NCBI RefSeq assembly: GCF_026341035.1
Contig: NZ_JAPEOQ010000002.1
Span: forward strand, 3,782,001 to 3,846,000
DNA from: Streptomyces sp. NBC_01016
Lineage (GTDB): Bacteria; Actinomycetota; Actinomycetes; Streptomycetales; Streptomycetaceae
DNA: 64,000 nucleotides
Direction: 5' to 3'
Part shown: positions 62,704 through 64,000 of the stretch, piece after piece
How the letters are laid out: each line of letters starts with the position of its first letter
Position numbering within the stretch: position 1 is the first letter of the stretch
Notes under the pieces: model-generated
The model's database searches: none
What the model was told of the DNA's origin: nothing
What the model saw: only the letters and a program-made list of their open reading frames with translations
Made by a program: the position numbers and the translations under genes

Positions 62704-63038
62704 GCAGCACCGAGCACGACGTGAACGCGGGAATCCAGCAGATGGAGGGCTATCTGCTGTGGAACTCGAAGGTCACCGAGGCCCATGCGCAGGCCGAGGC
62801 GTTCACCGACCGGCTCGAATGGCTCACCGGAGCACAGCGCGAGGAGGTGCGGCGCGTCTTCGTCGAGGAGCGCCTCGTCTTCCACAGGGCCGCGCTCGGC
62901 CAGATCGTGGCGCGGGCCGCGGAGCTGCGCACCGAGTACGAGAGGCGGTACGAGCGCCTGAAGGCGCGCTGCGTCGGCCTCTGTGGCGGCGTCCTCGTCG
63001 GCCTGATGGGCCTGGCCTCGCTGGTCGCCCTCAAGTGA
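62700..63038 (+). CDS. Small protein coupled to ctaD, unrecognised
   Basis: A 112-residue protein starting with ATGA overlap on the ctaD stop. About 85 residues of charged helix (QMEGYLLWNSKVTEAHAQAEAFTDRLEWLTGAQREEVRRVFVEERLVFHRAALGQIVARAAELRTEYERRYERLKARC) are followed by one membrane helix (VGLCGGVLVGLMGLASLVAL). The layout suggests a tail-anchored coiled-coil protein, perhaps an assembly factor or accessory subunit of this oxidase. No family recognised. Confidence 0.8.
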   Translation: MSSTEHDVNAGIQQMEGYLLWNSKVTEAHAQAEAFTDRLEWLTGAQREEVRRVFVEERLVFHRAALGQIVARAAELRTEYERRYERLKARCVGLCGGVLVGLMGLASLVALK

Positions 63039-63135
63039 CGTACGCGCGCGTGCTCTGTCGCCTCAAGTGACGTACGCGCGCATGATCTGTCGCTTTCAGG
63101 TGAGGTACGCGCACGTGCTCAGGTGAAGTACGCGG
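63029..63135. repeat. 32-bp tandem repeat spanning two convergent stop codons
   Basis: Unit A 63029-63060, unit B 63061-63092 (each starts CCTCAAGTGACGTACGCGCG), a shortened unit C (63093-63117) and a fragment D (63118-63135). The stop of the small gene (63036-63038) lies in A and the stop of the AraC gene (63119-63121) lies in D, so the array fills the entire gap. Reverse-strand reading gives the same C-terminal phrase (A-Y-F/L-T-stop) repeatedly. Confidence 0.85.
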
Positions 63136-63889
63136 TCGGCGGCGTGCCCAGCGCTCGGCGGAACATCGCCGTGAACGCGCTGGGCGTCGCGTAGCCGACC
63201 GCGCCGGAGACCGTGGTGACGGGCACGCCCCTGGCGAGCAGCGTCACCGCGTGGATGAGCCTGGCCTGCTGGACCCAGCGGGCCAGGCTCATTCCCGTCG
63301 CGGCCGCGAACCGGCGCTGCAGACTGCGCGCGCTGAGATGCGCGTGCGCGGCCGCCTGCCCCGTCGTCCAGCGTTCGTCCGGCCGCTCCCGGATCGCCGC
63401 GCACAAAGCGTCGAGGTGCGGGTCGTTCGGCGTCGGCAGGTGCAGCGCGGGCACCGGGTGCGGGGCGAGCTCGTGCAGCAGCAGGTTCATCAGGACGCCG
63501 TCGCGGCCCTCGTGGTCGTACTCCACCGGGATCCGGGTCGCCTCGTCGATCAGCTCGCGCAGCAGCGGGGAGACCGAGACGACGGTGGGCGCGTCGGGCA
63601 GGCTCACGGCCGCGTCGGTGGCGATGTACAGGGTGCGCATGGCCACGGCCCCCGCGCAGGTCATCGCGTGGGTGAGACCGCCCGGGATCCAGGCGCCGCG
63701 GGTGGCGGGGACGACCCAGGTGCCGTGCCCGGTGGTGACCGTGATGGCGCCCGTGGTGCCGTAGATCAGCTGCGCGCGACGGTGGTGGTGCGGCGGGATG
63801 TGATGCCCGTCCGCCAGGTCACGGGCCATCGCGGCCAGGGGCCGCGGCACGTCCTGGTAGTCGTCCCGATTCTCGCTCTTGCCGTACAT
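63119..63889 (-). CDS. AraC family transcriptional regulator
   Basis: A 256-residue regulator: a cupin-like N-terminal arm (about 15-150; DGHHIPPHHHRRAQLIYGTTGAITVTTG, VVPATRGAWIPGG) and two AraC HTHs (about 165-255; WTTGQAAAHAHLSARSLQRRFAAATGMSLARWVQQARL and VPVTTVSGAVGYATPSAFTAMFRRALGTPP). The H-IPPHxHxxAQL pattern is typical of regulators of efflux or detoxification genes. ATG 63889. A divergent gene probably begins at 63961. Confidence 0.92.
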   Translation of the reverse strand: MYGKSENRDDYQDVPRPLAAMARDLADGHHIPPHHHRRAQLIYGTTGAITVTTGHGTWVVPATRGAWIPGGLTHAMTCAGAVAMRTLYIATDAAVSLPDAPTVVSVSPLLRELIDEATRIPVEYDHEGRDGVLMNLLLHELAPHPVPALHLPTPNDPHLDALCAAIRERPDERWTTGQAAAHAHLSARSLQRRFAAATGMSLARWVQQARLIHAVTLLARGVPVTTVSGAVGYATPSAFTAMFRRALGTPPTAYFT

Positions 63890-63960
63890 GGCGCACTCTC
63901 GACAGATATTGGCCCGACCACGAAAGTGTGCCATCCGTCTGCGCCCTAACGTCGCGGTAT

Positions 63961-64000
63961 GTGAACGCCGCACCTCCCAGAACCCAAGCCCTGACGGTCC
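63961..64000 (+). CDS. Possible start of a divergent gene (13 codons seen)
   Basis: GTG 63961 opens a frame VNAAPPRTQALTV that stays open to the window edge. It is 72 bp from the divergent AraC start, where an AraC-controlled transporter would be expected. Too short to identify. Confidence 0.3.
   Translation, partial: MNAAPPRTQALTV

Overview
The window is a strongly GC-rich, densely coded stretch of a Streptomyces chromosome. The evidence is the extreme third-position GC bias (long antisense shadow frames), frequent GTG starts, stop/start overlaps, and family content typical of the genus: DUF5133, DUF4232, DUF6629, SAMT-type methyltransferases, OsdKR/DevSR-like two-component genes and a CebEFG-like sugar transporter beside a GH1 enzyme. 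I saw no rRNA, tRNA, CRISPR array, insertion sequence, prophage or biosynthetic gene cluster. It reads as ordinary chromosomal arm sequence carrying stress, transport and regulatory modules.

Layout. 1-2.6 kb: 5' part of a sugar ABC binding lipoprotein, its LacI regulator with a palindromic operator, and an F420-type luciferase-like oxidoreductase. 2.7-10.2 kb: a dormancy/hypoxia-type module with a universal stress protein, an Rv1733c-like membrane protein, a cyclic-nucleotide-domain protein, a NarL/DevR response regulator, a double-GAF DevS/DosS-type kinase and a large NB-ARC/LuxR regulator. Three intergenic regions of this module share a dyad built on CCGTTCGGCCC. 10.4-18 kb: SpoIIE-type phosphatase, small DUF proteins, a TetR/MFS drug-efflux pair, an ECF sigma factor with SnoaL tail and small enzymes. 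18.1-22.8 kb: one sugar operon (binding protein, two permeases, GH1 beta-glucosidase) behind a promoter and a clear operator. 22.8-28.2 kb: divergent LysR/EamA pair with a 37-bp dyad, a rhodanese/CstR persulfide module with its operator, an SDR and a methyltransferase. 28.2-38.2 kb: LCP cell-wall ligase, an unrecognised 710-residue protein with a long Pro/Ala linker, GH114, GNAT, Ddn-like enzyme, RNase HI, secreted GH16, hydroxyacid dehydrogenase, cupin, methyltransferase. 38.2-44.3 kb: IclR, asparagine synthase, fructosamine kinase, glutamine amidotransferase, a BenE transporter divergent from an XRE-cupin regulator. 44.3-49.4 kb: a leftward cluster of envelope proteins (lipoprotein-like, membrane PstS-like, DUF2269), a DJ-1 protein lacking its nucleophile, and a divergent GlxA-type AraC regulator. 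49.4-64 kb: a ClpC-like chaperone, secreted and membrane proteins, a large LuxR regulator followed by a berberine-bridge-type oxidase, a MarR/FUSC pair, a cytochrome oxidase subunit I without subunit II/III, a small coupled protein, an AraC regulator and the first codons of a possible divergent gene.

The most interesting structure is of two kinds. First, the OsdKR/DevSR-like module with repeated candidate binding sites gives a testable small regulon. Second, at least nine unrelated, short (12-34 bp) imperfect tandem repeats sit at gene boundaries, several covering stop codons of one or both flanking genes. This is a pattern no single gene annotation explains. All functional calls rest on motif recognition by eye; no database search was run.
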